Notes: generated by a model not told the origin, from the letters alone. Counted from the stretch's first letter, positions 34,353-46,000 are shown. The stretch is DNA of 64,000 bases from an uncultured Isosphaeraceae bacterium (GCA_945957605.1 CAMFLR010000002.1:296197-360196), one strand, 5' to 3'. A program made the numbers and translations.

Positions 34353-35333
34353 ATGCATCCGCTTCGATTTGAGCCTATTATCAAGCAATTGATTTGGGGT
34401 GGAAAACGCCTTGGCTCACTCTTACACAAACCAATTGGAAACGCACCCTTTTCTGGGGAAAGTTGGGAAGTTTCGGATCATCGGTCCGACGTCTCAGTTG
34501 TGGCCGAAGGCGCTCTTTCAGGAACCACATTGCGAGACCTTATTCATCATCGGAAAGAGGACTTGCTCGGCAAAGCGTTTACACATCTCGAGCAGTTCCC
34601 CCTTCTGGTGAAGTATATCGACGCAAGAGAGACCCTCTCTGTCCAAGTTCATCCCAACGACGAGCAGGGCCATCGCCTTGCCAACGACAATGGAAAGACC
34701 GAAACCTGGATTGTTGTCGATGCGGAGCCGGGAAGCGTAATCTACGTTGGGCTAAACGAGGGGATTACACGTGAGATGTTTATCGACGCGATCGCCACGG
34801 GCGAGGTAGAGCCTCTGTTGCACAAAATTCCCGCTGTAGTGGGAGACTGCATTCTCGTACCCGCCGGGATTGTTCACGCGATCGGCGCCGGTGTGATGGT
34901 GGCGGAGATTCAGCAGATGTCAAATGCGACATTCCGCGTTTTCGACTGGAACCGCCTTGACGCTGACGGAAAGCCACGCGATTTGCACATTTCGCAAGCG
35001 CTCGAATCGATTAACTTCGAGGCAGGCCCCGTAAATCCAATTCGCGGAGTCTCCGAGCCAGTTCCAGGAGGCACGAAGCAGCGTCTATCGCACACAGAGT
35101 ATTTCTCATTGCACCGGTTCGACCTCGACGGAACGATCAAAATTGGCCGAGACGATCGCTTCACCATCGTCATGGCGCTCGATGGCGAAATCGATGTAAG
35201 GTCAGCGGACTATTCGCTGATTCTCCGTCAAGGAGAAACCCTGCTTCTCCCGGCTTGCCTTAATGTCTGCGACGTCAGCCCCGTCGCACGACACGCGAAA
35301 GTTGTTACATGCGTGGTGCCGTCGTTTGTTTGA
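34353..35333 (+). CDS. manA: Phosphomannose isomerase, type I-like (ManA)
   Basis: A 326-residue zinc enzyme interconverting mannose-6-phosphate and fructose-6-phosphate, feeding GDP-mannose synthesis. The start is ATG 34353, with an in-frame GTG at 34332. Motifs are IIKQLIWGGKRLGSLL, GESWEVSDH, the zinc-binding segment LSVQVHPNDE, GKTETWIVVDAEPGS and the second metal/active-site segment VPAGIVHAIGAGVMVAEIQQ. It is the short bacterial form (E. coli ManA is about 390 residues). It lies 190 bp downstream of the GT39 gene and supplies a sugar precursor for the cluster. Confidence 0.87.
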   Translation: MHPLRFEPIIKQLIWGGKRLGSLLHKPIGNAPFSGESWEVSDHRSDVSVVAEGALSGTTLRDLIHHRKEDLLGKAFTHLEQFPLLVKYIDARETLSVQVHPNDEQGHRLANDNGKTETWIVVDAEPGSVIYVGLNEGITREMFIDAIATGEVEPLLHKIPAVVGDCILVPAGIVHAIGAGVMVAEIQQMSNATFRVFDWNRLDADGKPRDLHISQALESINFEAGPVNPIRGVSEPVPGGTKQRLSHTEYFSLHRFDLDGTIKIGRDDRFTIVMALDGEIDVRSADYSLILRQGETLLLPACLNVCDVSPVARHAKVVTCVVPSFV

Positions 35334-35628
35334 TGGGTTAGCAAATCGTTGATGCCGATCTCGGCCCACTGGCCTATTAACTAATATTTCAGTCCATTAA
35401 TATAGTTTTTATAATCGTTAAGTTAACCAATATCATGATTCAATCTTTAATCTAATTCAAAAAACACGAATGCTACTGGCTATGCTAGCTCTCTGACTTC
35501 CGCATATCCATCAGAATTGCAGCCACATAGCCGGTGGCATCCGTGTCTTCAGCCTTGATACAGCACGAGCGACTGGGTTGCTCATGAAGGTAACGTCCTC
35601 GCAATCGATTACCACATCCAGCGAGACT
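35334..35628. other. AT-rich spacer between manA and the sigma-factor gene
   Basis: Bases 35380-35470 are strikingly AT-rich (TTAATATAGTTTTTATAATC and similar), unlike the coding sequence on either side. No gene is supported. The manA and sigma-factor genes converge here, so the stretch may hold terminators, but I see no clear hairpin with a U-tract. Confidence 0.45.
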
Positions 35629-36456
35629 TCAAACCGCCAGTGATCGAATCGCGTTTGCCTCGAGTTGGCGAATTCGCTCGCGGGTGAGGCCGAATTCGAG
35701 CGCGATTTCATGGAGCGACTGTGATTCTTCGCCATAGAGTCCGAAACGCTTCTTGACGATCACAGCTGATCGAGCGTCCAATCCGCCGAGTCGACGTAAA
35801 ACTTGGTCTTGTAGTTCAGTCTGAGACAGCCGGTCTTCTGCAGGAATCTCGCGGGAATCTGTAACCTCGTCCAGCAAGCTCGTCTCGTGCCCTTTATCCT
35901 GGGCTCCAGCATCGCTTCCGTGAATCGTGAGACCCGCAACTAATATGACTTGCCGCATCCTGCGCATCTTGGTGACGCCGAGTTTCAACGCATTTCCGAT
36001 TTCCGCGTCTGTCGGAGTGCGATTCAGGCATTTCGCGAGATGAGCCGCCGTGCGTCGCCACTTCGCAAGCGTGGTAACAGCGTGATGCGGTAGTCGTACG
36101 AACTTGCCTTGCTTGAGTGTCGCCGCGCGGAGCGATTGCTTGATCCAATGTGTTGCATAAACTTCAAACCGAACACCCTTGCCGCTGTCAAACGCTTCGA
36201 CCGCCCTAAGCAGGCCCAAATTTCCCTCGGCGACAAGATCTTCGTACGATACACCGCGCCTCATATACGCCTTCGCTAGCCTTACGACCAGCCGAAGGTT
36301 GGCTCTCGTAAGCTGGTCACGCGCCTCTGCGTCGCCGATGGCAACGCGTTCGGCGAGTTTACGCTCCTCGTCGGCGGACAGACTCGCCACCGAGGATGTG
36401 TATTGAAAATAAAAGTCTGCCTCTTTCGACCGCCGCGCTCGTACTGTCGCATTCAT
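35629..36456 (-). CDS. Sigma-70 family RNA polymerase sigma factor (group 2/3, RpoD-like)
   Basis: About 275 residues. I prefer ATG 36456, with AGGA 8 bases upstream, over ATG 36465. Region 1.2 is VASLSADEERKLAERV. Region 2 reads LRLVVRLAKAYMRRGVSYED and LVAEGNLGLLRAVEAFD, and ends FEVYATHWIKQSLRAA. A reduced region 3 follows, then region 4 with LDARSAVIVKKRFGLYG and the HTH LHEIALEFGLTRERIRQLE. There is no region 1.1, so it is an alternative rather than primary sigma factor. Carried inside the island next to sensor kinases and the glycan locus, it may direct cargo transcription. Confidence 0.92.
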   Translation of the reverse strand: MNATVRARRSKEADFYFQYTSSVASLSADEERKLAERVAIGDAEARDQLTRANLRLVVRLAKAYMRRGVSYEDLVAEGNLGLLRAVEAFDSGKGVRFEVYATHWIKQSLRAATLKQGKFVRLPHHAVTTLAKWRRTAAHLAKCLNRTPTDAEIGNALKLGVTKMRRMRQVILVAGLTIHGSDAGAQDKGHETSLLDEVTDSREIPAEDRLSQTELQDQVLRRLGGLDARSAVIVKKRFGLYGEESQSLHEIALEFGLTRERIRQLEANAIRSLAV

Positions 36457-36528
36457 GATCGGCATCCTGATAGAGCTTGGGTGTCTAAGTTATGGTCGCC
36501 CGGGCAATTGAAGGAACGTGACGTGAAC

Positions 36529-36789
36529 TTATTTTTGATATCCCAGGCCGATCAGAACTTCGAGGATCTCGCTCCACGTCGGAAACATTCGTCCGCTCGT
36601 GGTTTTGTAGGCTTGGATCGCCTGAGCGAATTCGAGTTCGGCAGATTGATCGATTCGAACGCTTGGAGACAAACGGCTGCTTCGTCGCGTGTCGAATTCG
36701 GATTGACGCCAGGCGATAGGAATCGAGCGGTCGCTTGATTTTTTTGCTGTGTACGTGGACACCGCTGGACGGGAGATTGCGAGACTCAT
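36529..36789 (-). CDS. Small protein of the [11 protein letters not shown] family, copy 1
   Basis: An 86-residue protein with AAGGAG 8 bases before its ATG. The first 45 residues are Ser/Arg-rich and variable. The C-terminal 38 are conserved with the gene at 47985-48251: [19 protein letters not shown], then [18 protein letters not shown] here, versus [19 protein letters not shown] and [18 protein letters not shown] there. The motif predicts two helices joined by a Gly-x-x-FPTW turn. I recognise it as a recurring small planctomycete protein without assigned function. Both copies are on the minus strand next to sensor-kinase genes. Confidence 0.7.
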   Translation of the reverse strand: MSLAISRPAVSTYTAKKSSDRSIPIAWRQSEFDTRRSSRLSPSVRIDQSAELEFAQAIQAYKTTSGRMFPTWSEILEVLIGLGYQK

Positions 36790-37278
36790 CGATGCTGCTC
36801 CTTCTCGGAATGCGAGTAAGTACGCCGCCGCGAGGACGACGTCTCAACGTGTCGCGAGGCAATAGTGGAACTCAGCGTGCTTTGCGCGGGTCGGCATCGA
36901 CCGGAGCGCAATCTGCGCACAGGTTTGTCGCGGTCTCAGACGAGATAAAGCGAACGTAAAGCCGCGCCTGAAAGAGACACGGATTCTGTTCGTGATTGCC
37001 AACCCACACTTCGGTTCGCCATAGTAACTAAGGCGAATACGAACTGGCGAAGTGAGTTAAGATCCGCGGCGTTGCGGAAAATTTCAGCGAGACATTCGTC
37101 TCAGGGCGTTGAACTCAACTTGTTGTTCGACGCCCATAAGAAATATGGTTTACAATTGCAGGCCTGACGATGGGTAAAGCCACCCACACCAGTCTCGGCA
37201 GATTCCCCTGAAAGTTTTCTCCGAGATCCCCCTAGACTGCCTCAGGGAAACGCTGAGAGCGCTGAATCTCAATAAGAA
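36790..37278. other. Intergenic region with a strong hairpin (37104-37135)
   Basis: No gene is supported. GGGCGTTGAAC (37104-37114) pairs with GTTCGACGCCC (37125-37135), an 11-bp stem with one G-U pair and a 10-nt loop. It sits between the end of the kinase gene at 37279 (minus strand) and the start of the small gene at 36789, so it could act as a terminator for the three-gene kinase operon or as a leader element. Confidence 0.45.
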
Positions 37279-39303
37279 TCAGCGTAACTCGAAGGGCAAT
37301 GTTGCCTTAACGACAGTTCCCGCTCCGACGGCAGACTGAATCGAGAGGCTGCCGCCCACGAGTTCGGTACGCTCCCGCATCCCGACGATGCCGAGGCTCG
37401 CGCCGCCTCTTCCCCGTCCGCGAGCCGCCTCGATTCCGAATCCAACGCCGTCGTCGGTGATTTCGATCGTCAAAATATCATCACGTTTTTCGAGCTTAAC
37501 ATGAACCGACGTTGCTTGTGCATGCTTTGTCACGTTGTTTAGCGCTTCCTGGGCGATTCGGTAGCATACTGTTTCGATATCGAAATTGAGTCGCGGAAGC
37601 CCAGAATCGGCAACGAACGTGACACTCACACCGAGTCGTTTCGCAAGCCCCTGACAGTATGTGTCTAAGGCTACGACCAAGCCGAGATCGTCCAGAAGAG
37701 ACGGACGGAGGTCGCGCAAAAGATTGCGGATTTGGGCAATGGTCCGGTCGACCACTTCAAGGCTTTCTTGTAGCCGCTCGATCGATGAGGGTGCGGCGGG
37801 GTGCTTTAAAGCTCCTTGAAGGTTGATTTTTAGGGCCATCAATCCCTGACCGGTCTCGTCGTGCAACTCGCGTGCAAGATGCCGTCGCTCCGTTTCCTGC
37901 GCCCCAAGCAATCGGCGCGACATCTGGCGGATTTGCTCGGCTTGTGCCTCGAGCGCGACCTCGGCTTGTTTACTCGCCGTAATGTCGAGCACGATCCCTT
38001 CCATGCGCAATGGATTACCGGCCGCGTCGTAATACGCACATCCCCGACCCGCGATCCAATGGTACGTGCCATCGAACCAGGGGACGCGATATTCGTGAAC
38101 GTATTCCGACTTGTCAGCGATCGCGTGCTCCAGGGCGAATTGCACGCCTGCGCGGTCATCCGGATGAACGACGTCGGCAAAGAATCCATCAAGCGTCAAG
38201 GTTTCGTGCAGTGCGACCCCATGGATTGCGAGGCAAGCGTCGGACGGCGCGATTTGGTTTGAGCGCAAGTCCCAGTGCCACGTGCCGAGACCGGCGCCGG
38301 TAACTGCCAATCGAAGCTGTTCCTCGCTCAACCGAAGTGACTTCTCGGCCTGCCGCCGATCGATGTCGGCGGCGAGAACGTTGGCGACCGCCTGCAAGAA
38401 ATCACCTTCGTCGCGGATAAACAAACGGCGATCCGCCGTGTAGACTCCAAGGATGCCAAACGGCCGGCACTTGCCTGGGATGACGACGGTCAATCCGCTC
38501 GTCACGCTGTGTTCTCGTAGCAAAGGCGAACCGATGAATCGACTTTCCGTGTGAAAGTCGTCAACGATTACGGGTTCACGGCTATTCAGAGCGAAGGCCG
38601 CTTGCGAGTTCGCATCGATGCGCAGGCTCGCGTGATCAGGAGTTGCGTGAGTCCAGCCAACTCCTGCACGCATACTTAGTGATGCACTATCCGGAAGAAG
38701 CTCCCAGACGAGCGCATACTCTGCGTCCAACGTTCGAGCGCTGACAGAAACGACTTTGTGCATGAGGTCGAAAGACGCATCGGCTCCGAGCGCGAGTAAT
38801 CCCAAATCGGCCACAGCCGCTTGGCGAAGATTGGCGGCTTCGAGCTTGTTCACTTGAGCCGCAAGCTTGTCCGTAAGCAAACGCCTGTGATCGCTCTCAA
38901 ACTCTTCGACTTGCGGGATAATGACTGGTGTTGATTCCGCGCCGAGAATCTCATTTACGACACGAAGAATTTCTTCGGGTTCCGCCGGTTTGGACAAGTG
39001 GTGAGTCACCCCGCCAGCTCGCGCCAGAGCGTGGTCGTCGCGGCTCAAATACTCTGCTGTGTAGAAGACCACCGGCGTGTGGGCGATCGCCGGATCGGCC
39101 CTCAGCCGTCGGAGAAACTCAAAGCCATCCATCTTGGGCATGAGCACATCGGTAATGACAAGTGATGGCTGCTTCTCTTTGACGATCGAAAGCGCTTCCG
39201 CTCCGTCGCCGGCTTCAAAGAGTTCGCATCCGAAATAGCCAAGTATGGAAATCAGCAACTGACGATTTGATGGTCGGTCGTCAACGATGAGGATCGGCGT
39301 CAT
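37279..39303 (-). CDS. Receiver-GAF-PAS-histidine kinase (HisKA_3/NarX-type)
   Basis: About 674 residues from ATG 39303, 12 bp after the preceding gene. The N-terminal receiver (1-125) has ILIVDDRPSN, the phospho-Asp in LVITDVLMPKMDG and Lys in HLSKPAE. A GAF domain (about 165-320), a PAS domain with PAC (about 325-450) and the dimerisation/phosphotransfer helix follow, with RRHLARELHDETGQGL (phospho-His in ELHDE). The ATPase domain has ALNNVTKHAQA, ITDDGVGFG and GIVGMRERTELVGG. It is a soluble kinase whose own receiver may accept phosphate from the operon's upstream kinase, forming a relay. Its target regulator is unknown. Confidence 0.9.
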   Translation of the reverse strand: MTPILIVDDRPSNRQLLISILGYFGCELFEAGDGAEALSIVKEKQPSLVITDVLMPKMDGFEFLRRLRADPAIAHTPVVFYTAEYLSRDDHALARAGGVTHHLSKPAEPEEILRVVNEILGAESTPVIIPQVEEFESDHRRLLTDKLAAQVNKLEAANLRQAAVADLGLLALGADASFDLMHKVVSVSARTLDAEYALVWELLPDSASLSMRAGVGWTHATPDHASLRIDANSQAAFALNSREPVIVDDFHTESRFIGSPLLREHSVTSGLTVVIPGKCRPFGILGVYTADRRLFIRDEGDFLQAVANVLAADIDRRQAEKSLRLSEEQLRLAVTGAGLGTWHWDLRSNQIAPSDACLAIHGVALHETLTLDGFFADVVHPDDRAGVQFALEHAIADKSEYVHEYRVPWFDGTYHWIAGRGCAYYDAAGNPLRMEGIVLDITASKQAEVALEAQAEQIRQMSRRLLGAQETERRHLARELHDETGQGLMALKINLQGALKHPAAPSSIERLQESLEVVDRTIAQIRNLLRDLRPSLLDDLGLVVALDTYCQGLAKRLGVSVTFVADSGLPRLNFDIETVCYRIAQEALNNVTKHAQATSVHVKLEKRDDILTIEITDDGVGFGIEAARGRGRGGASLGIVGMRERTELVGGSLSIQSAVGAGTVVKATLPFELR

Positions 39304-39314
39304 TTTAGCAATCC

Positions 39315-40130
39315 TTACTGTGATACCTGAGATAAGCAATCCTCAACTTCGTTGAGCAAGACTATAGGCTCGATTGGTCGAAAGAGATACTTCGATGCGC
39401 CAAGCGCCAGGCCTTTGAGACGCGACTTCTCGTCGCAAGACGTCGAGGTAATCAAAATGAAGGGCAATTTCGCCAATTTGGGATCCGCGCGAACCGCCTT
39501 AACAAACTCGTAACCGCTTCCCTTCGCCATTTGCACGTCGGACATGATTAAGTCGGGCGGATCGAGGCGAGCCAGTTCGAGTGCCTTGATCATGTCCGAC
39601 GCCGTCGTCACAGCGTAACCCATTGGCTCAAAGATGCTGCACGTCAGTTCAAGGTTGGCGTAATTGTCGTCAACAATCAGGAGTCGGCGCCGACCAGCGG
39701 GAAACGACACAATCGGATTGGCCGAGTCCCCCTGATGAGGCGGCGCTAACTTCTCGCCTCGGCCCGATTCGAGAAAGCGCTCGACTTGGCCGACGAACGA
39801 TTCAGGCTCGATTGGCTTGGCAATATAACCACTGAATCCGCACTCAAGCACCCTATCCCGGTCGCCTACCATTGCGAACGCGGTTACTGCGACGAGGGGT
39901 ACGTGACTGAGTTCGTGGTGGCTTCGAATTTTCCTCGCGACGTCAAAGCCGCTCAGTTTGGGAAGTTGGATGTCGCAGATGATCAGGTCGGGGCGCTCGC
40001 TGATGGCGGCCGCAACGCCGCTCTCACCGTCAGAGGCCGTCAGCGGTTCATAGCCGAACGCCCTGAGAAGATAGGACATCAATTCCAGGTTCGCCTGGTT
40101 GTCCTCGATAATCAGGATCCGGGCAATCAT
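39315..40130 (-). CDS. Tandem double-receiver response regulator
   Basis: A 271-residue protein made of two CheY-like receivers and no output domain. Receiver 1 has [25 protein letters not shown] and YIAKPIE. Receiver 2 has [23 protein letters not shown] and LFRPIEP, where the conserved Lys is replaced by Arg. Phospho-acceptor Asp is present in both. Such DivK-like proteins act as phosphate relays or competitors. The ATG overlaps the stop of the upstream PAS kinase by 4 nt, and the receiver-kinase gene follows after 11 bp. The operon order is thus kinase, double receiver, receiver-kinase. Confidence 0.9.
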   Translation of the reverse strand: MIARILIIEDNQANLELMSYLLRAFGYEPLTASDGESGVAAAISERPDLIICDIQLPKLSGFDVARKIRSHHELSHVPLVAVTAFAMVGDRDRVLECGFSGYIAKPIEPESFVGQVERFLESGRGEKLAPPHQGDSANPIVSFPAGRRRLLIVDDNYANLELTCSIFEPMGYAVTTASDMIKALELARLDPPDLIMSDVQMAKGSGYEFVKAVRADPKLAKLPFILITSTSCDEKSRLKGLALGASKYLFRPIEPIVLLNEVEDCLSQVSQ

Positions 40131-42409
40131 GAGGACTCCTGCGTCCAGTTCACGCTAAAAGTGCTTCCCTTGCCAACCTCGCTTTGAACGCTGATCGACG
40201 CGCCGATGAGTTCTGCAAGTTTGCGACTGAGGTGCAAGCCGAGGCCGGTTCCTTCCGGTCGCTGACGGATCGAGCTGTCAACCTGAGTAAAGGGTTGAAA
40301 CAGCAGGGCTTGATCCTCGGGTTTGATGCCAACCCCCGAATCGACAATTTGGATCTCGGTAACTTGCAGTTGCTTCACAGTCTCCTGCTTCATTTCAATT
40401 CGGATCTCTCCGAAATCGGTGAATTTGATCGCGTTGTTGACGAGGTTGATCAGAATTTGGCTCAACGCTCGCTGATCGGTTTGGAGAATCAGATCCCGAT
40501 TGAGCCCGACGACCAAAAAGCCCAGCCCTTTGCGCTCGGCGAGCCCTCGGAGGCTCGTCGCCACCTCATCGATCACCTCTTGAAGGACTACGGGCTCAAG
40601 CTTGAGTTCAACCTTGCCGGACTCAATCTTAGCCAAGTCCAGGAGATCGTTGATCAGCGATAAGAGATGCCGAGCGCTCGACTGCACCGTACGAAGCTGC
40701 TTTTCTTGGTCAGCGGTCAGCGGACCAGGAAGACGCATCAACAGTGTGCCTGTAAAGCCAATCACGGCATTGAGCGGTGTGCGGAGCTCGTGGCTCATAC
40801 TAGCGAGAAAGCGGTCCTTGGCCAAGCTGGCGTCAACAAGTTGTTGATTCTTTTCGCGAAGTGCGCGTTCAAAGTTCCTTCGTTCCGTGATATCTCGAAT
40901 CGAACTACTGACGAGCACCCCCTCTTCGATTTCGAGCGGACTCAAGCTGATTTCTACGGGAAACTCAGTCCCGTCTTTGCGCCGACCGTAAAGGTCGCGT
41001 CCTTCTCCCATCGCACGCGGTCGCGGGGCCTTAGTGAAATCGCGGCGTTCTTCGGGATGCGCGGCCCGAAATCGCTCGGGCACCAGAATCTCGACCTCGC
41101 GACCGAGGAGTTCGTCGCGCGAGTACCCAAACAGAGCTTCGGTTTGCCGGTTAACGAGTGTGATTCGACCCGCCTGATCGACGATGACCATGGCGTCCGG
41201 CGCCGACTCGAGAAGTCCCTTGAACTTCTCCTCCGCACGCCAACGCTCGGTAATATCGTTGTTAATCTCCAAAACGGATTGGGGACGACCATCGTCGTCC
41301 TGCTGAACTACCCATCTGCTCGCGACAACGACGCGACGGCCCTGCTGACTCGTGTGGATCAGCACACCTTCCCACTTCCCTTGCTTCAGGAGCGTTTCTT
41401 CGATCTCAGGGAGCGGTGCCTGGAATTCCGTTTGAAGCAATTCATGAGAAACACGGCCTATCGCCTCCGCGCTGGACCAGCCATAGCGGTTTTCCGCCCC
41501 CTGATTCCAATAAGTGATCGTCCCATCCATGTTTCGTACCAGGATTGAATCATGCGTCTCGTCGAGGAGTCGAGCCTGCCGCGCCAGCGTGAAGTCCGCA
41601 TGTTTGCGCGGTGTGATGTCCCGAACCGCGCTAATGACGAATCTTCCTTCCTCAGTCTGGAGAGGGCTCAAGCTGATTTCGACCGGAAACTCGGTTCCGT
41701 CCTTGCGTAGACCGTAGAGTTCCCGCCCCTCGCCCATGGCACGTGTTTGAGGAGCGTCAGTGAAAGTCTGACGATGCTTGTGATGGTCTCCGCGAAATCG
41801 CTCCGGCACGAGAATTTCGACGGGACGACCTAGCAAGGTATGTCTGTCGTACCCAAACAGCCGCTCAGTCTGCGAATTCACAAGAACGATGAACCCCTCT
41901 GGATCGACGACCATCATCGCATCGGGGGCCGATTCCAGCAGCACGCGAAACCTTTGCTCCAGCAGCCTGGGACGAGCGGTGTTCGTGCCCCCTCGCGCTA
42001 TCATCACGTAGCCGTTAGGCTGGCCCAAAGAGTCGCGACGGATCGTGACAACCATAGAGGCCGTGAACGTTCGACCGTCCCTATGCCTCTGCTCGATGAG
42101 CCCTTCCCATGTACCTTTGCTCAGAGTCGTGACGAGGATTTCTCGCAACCCATCGTTCGACGGCTCTTCAGTGCTCCGCAGTATTTCTTGACAGGAGCGC
42201 CCGTTCACATCTCGTGGCTCGTGACCGTAGAGCCGCCGGGCTCCCTCGCTCCAGTAGTCAATTTCGCCACTCAGAGTAAGGCCGACGATCGCGAACTCCG
42301 TTGCTCCCTCGACAAGACTCAAAAGAAGCTCGATGGTTGGTTTAGCGCCGTTATCCCTTGGGTCGGCCGGAGGATGTACGTCCATAAGCTGTTTAACCTT
42401 ACGTGGCAT
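40127..42409 (-). CDS. Multi-PAS sensor histidine kinase (HisKA-type)
   Basis: A 760-residue cytoplasmic kinase; ATG 42409 and 42385 are both possible starts. Four PAS/PAC units fill residues 25-500. Two of them are near-copies ([20 protein letters not shown] and [20 protein letters not shown], each followed by [12 protein letters not shown]-like text). The dimerisation domain has [19 protein letters not shown] with the phospho-His. The ATPase domain has [24 protein letters not shown] and [12 protein letters not shown]. There are no membrane helices. It is the first gene of a three-gene phosphorelay operon, and its nearest partner is the overlapping double-receiver protein. Confidence 0.92.
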   Translation of the reverse strand: MPRKVKQLMDVHPPADPRDNGAKPTIELLLSLVEGATEFAIVGLTLSGEIDYWSEGARRLYGHEPRDVNGRSCQEILRSTEEPSNDGLREILVTTLSKGTWEGLIEQRHRDGRTFTASMVVTIRRDSLGQPNGYVMIARGGTNTARPRLLEQRFRVLLESAPDAMMVVDPEGFIVLVNSQTERLFGYDRHTLLGRPVEILVPERFRGDHHKHRQTFTDAPQTRAMGEGRELYGLRKDGTEFPVEISLSPLQTEEGRFVISAVRDITPRKHADFTLARQARLLDETHDSILVRNMDGTITYWNQGAENRYGWSSAEAIGRVSHELLQTEFQAPLPEIEETLLKQGKWEGVLIHTSQQGRRVVVASRWVVQQDDDGRPQSVLEINNDITERWRAEEKFKGLLESAPDAMVIVDQAGRITLVNRQTEALFGYSRDELLGREVEILVPERFRAAHPEERRDFTKAPRPRAMGEGRDLYGRRKDGTEFPVEISLSPLEIEEGVLVSSSIRDITERRNFERALREKNQQLVDASLAKDRFLASMSHELRTPLNAVIGFTGTLLMRLPGPLTADQEKQLRTVQSSARHLLSLINDLLDLAKIESGKVELKLEPVVLQEVIDEVATSLRGLAERKGLGFLVVGLNRDLILQTDQRALSQILINLVNNAIKFTDFGEIRIEMKQETVKQLQVTEIQIVDSGVGIKPEDQALLFQPFTQVDSSIRQRPEGTGLGLHLSRKLAELIGASISVQSEVGKGSTFSVNWTQESS

Positions 42410-43058
42410 TTAAGATCTGAAAATGTGGTGAAGCACGGTTCGGAGCCTGCAGCCCTCTTTGGGCTCGAAATAAGGCGTATGGCGGAGGTACACGGCGGCA
42501 CGAGGTGAAAAACAAGTTGCGTGCACGCTTGCTAAATCCTCCCGCATTGACGCCGCCTAATTATCGGTTCCACGTAATTGTCCTGCGCGCGGACAGAGAA
42601 AGGCAATAACTCTTGCCGTGTGCTTTTATTCTTTTGCTTGAACTTAATCATAGAAAAGCGCGACGACTGGAAGAGGCCTGAATACTTGCAATCCGTGGCG
42701 GGATTGCTGAAACTATCTTCGGGTGGCGAGAGTATATGACTCGGGTTCCAATTCCGGAGTTCTCGCGTTAGTGAGTGAGCGACGACGCTCCTTTGCGGTG
42801 GATCGTAATCTGCGCCGAAACGATCCGGATTGCCTCGTTTCTAAAGTGGTAGCCTGCGTTTCGAGCGCGAGTCGCTGAAAACACATCCCCCCAGGCCAAA
42901 TCCATCACAAGTCGGCCGTTTCAGTCGTCATCTCGCCGCGATTGATACGTTCCTATTCAATGAGACCGCGCGCCGACGTTGGAGCGCTGTTACTCGTCGT
43001 TAGCTTGCCTGGCTTTTAAGGTTTTGAAGTGCCAACACTCTTGATGTGAGAGTTTCTG
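42410..43058. other. Divergent promoter region between two sensor-kinase genes
   Basis: About 650 bases with no supported gene, between the minus-strand kinase operon and the plus-strand kinase at 43059. It must hold both promoters. I could not pick -35/-10 elements with confidence. Confidence 0.45.
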
Positions 43059-46000
43059 ATGGCATCCAGGTCTGGTCGACGGCCCCGTATGAGTTGGCGC
43101 GCTGATGCGTACGCCCTGCACCGGCAAGTCCTCAGCTATGTCTTCACGCTAATTCTTGTGTCGATCGTCATAACAGTGGTCCGAGATCAGGCAAGTAGTC
43201 TGCCTGCGCAAACAATTCGCCTTGTCGCTCTATTTACGATCACGCTTAGCGCATGGCTTGGTGGTTTCGGACATGGGCTACTCGCCCTTGGGTTGATCGT
43301 TGTTTCGGTTTGGCAGTTCGATCAACCTCTTTGGGGCTCCCCAAACACACGCCTGCTTTTGTCGGCCGCGATAGGGATGCTCGCGAGCCTGGTGCTAAGT
43401 TCGCTTAGGCAATCCCGTCGTCAAGCCAAAGGGTTCACACAGTCGATACAAGCGATTCTTGATACATCGGTCGATCTCATCTTCATGATCGATGCGAGCG
43501 GCGAGTTAATGCATGTCAGCCAGAGTGCCGTGAACTTGCTTGATTGCGACCGCCAGATCATCGTCGGCAAGACCTGGCGAGACATAGGGCTCATGAATGA
43601 GGGAAGCGAAGAATTCGACAAACTGTGCGAGCAGGTGCTAGAGACCGGTAAACCGGCCAGGGGTAAATTCGTATCTCAAACCTCGAGTTACGGCGCTCGG
43701 GCTTTCGACTGTATTCTAACGCCTGTGATTGACGACAGCAGGGCGGCCGAGAACAAGCTCGTGGTCGTGGCGCGCGACGTCACCGATCAGGAGCGGATTG
43801 ACGAGACCAACGCGCGACTTGCGGCGATCGTCGAAAATTCCGACGACGCAATCGTCGGCAAAGATCCTAATGGAATTGTGACCTCATGGAATCGTGGGGC
43901 GGAGCGACTGTTCGGATACACAGCCGAAGAAATGATCGGCCAGTCCATTGAACGGATCATTCCCGTCGATCGTCGGGGCGAGGAGCCCGAAATCCTCGAA
44001 AAGCTCCGCGCAGGCGAGCGAATCGAGCATTTCGAGTCGGTCCGAATCGCCAAGGACGGTCAATTTGTGGATGTCTCGCTGACGATTTCGCCCATCCGCG
44101 ACGAATCCGGGCGAATCACAGGCGCTTCAAAGATTGTGCACGATATGACCGACCGAAGGCGGGCGGACAGTGCCAACGCTCGCCTGGCGGCAATCGTCGA
44201 GTCGTCGGATGATTCCATCATTAGTGAGGATCTTAATGGACTCATCACGACGTGGAACGCAGGTGCCCAGAAACTGTTTGGATACACCGCTGAAGAAACC
44301 GTTGGCCGGCCGGTGGATTCCATTTTGCTGAGCCCGGACGACCCCAAGGAGGTGAAGGAATTGCTCGCGCAGACACTGCGCGGCGAACCCGTCCGCAACT
44401 TTGATACGCGGCGGTTACGCAAGGCTGGCAGCATCGTCGATGTATCCGTGACGGTTTCGCTGATTCGCGATCCGCACGACAACGTGATTGGAGTGGCGAG
44501 GATCCACCGTGACATAACGCAACGGCTCAAGGCCGAGGCCGCCCGGCGCGAGTCTGACCGGCTCGCACGCTCAGTGCTCGACTCGCTGCCCGACCATATC
44601 GCCGTGCTGGATGAACACGGAGTCATCATCGCCGTCAATCAGGCCTGGCGTGATTTCGCTCTTGCGAACGACGCGCACACGTCAGTGAGTGAGGGTGCTG
44701 ACTATCTCGCGGCCTGCGCGATGGCGCGAGGCGGCGATGTCGCTGGTGCGATCGAATTCGCGTCGGCCATTCGGGAAATGCTTGCTGGAGAGCGAGCCGC
44801 GTTCGAGATCGAGTATCCCTGTCACTCACCAAACGAGCACCGCTGGTTCCTTGGTCGGCTTACTCCATTTCAAGGCGATGGACCTCGTCGCATTGTTGTC
44901 AGCCACCATAACATTACGATTCGTAAACTTGCCGAGAAAAGGCTGCGTGAGCGGGAGCACATGCTGTCCCAGTCGCAAAAAATGGCTCATGTGGGGAGCT
45001 GGGAATTGGAGTTCGGCGACCTCACCAACTTCAACGGAAGCCCACTTCGCTGGTCGGACGAGTGCTACCGAATTTTTGGACACGAACCTAGCGAAGGCGT
45101 TGAATCGAACGACCTGTTTTTTCGGGCTATACCCGAAGAAGACCAAGTCGCCATTCACTCGGCAATCCGGCGTTCCATCAATGAAGGGATGCCGTACGAA
45201 ATTGTACATCGCATTAGACGACCCGATGGAAGCGAACGGATTGTACACGAATGGGGTGAAGTCAACGGGGCTTTCGGGCAAAACGGACACCCCATTAGCA
45301 TGCAGGGCACTTGCCAGGATATCACTGAGCGCAAGCTGGCAGAGGAAGCCCTGCGGCTCAGCGAGGAACGGTTGGCGATGGCAACCCAGGCCGCGGGGAT
45401 CGGCACGTGGGACACGGATGTGGAGTCGATGGTCTGCGAATGGTCGTCATTGGAGGCCGAATTGTTCGGATTCCCCGCGAATCTTTTGAGGGTGACTTAT
45501 CAGGACGTGCTCGAGCGGATCCATCCTGAAGATCGCGAGGTTTTGGAACGCGCCCTCGCGCTGGCTCGAGAAACCGCAGGACCGTACCAGCTCGAATTCC
45601 GAGTGATCCTGCCGGATGGTTCGATTCGCTGGCTCGCGAACTTCGGCCGCTTTCAATACGACCACTCAGGGATAGCCACACGAATCGTCGGAGTTTCACA
45701 GGAAATCACAGCGCGCAAGCATGCGGATGAGGCGCTTCGCTCCTCCGAACGAAACTATGTTCAAATGCTCGAAAGCATCACGGATGGATTCATCGCCCTT
45801 GACGCAGACTGGAGATACAGCTACCTCAATCCCCAGGCGAAGAACATCCTCGGCAGAGATCCAAGCGAACTACTAGGAAGAAGCCTATGGGATGCATACC
45901 CCGACACCGTTGGCTCCGCGTTCGAGCGATGCTTTCGACGGGCCGTTACCGAGCGTGTCGCCGTTTCGTTCGAAGAATATTATCCTGAACCTCTGAATAA

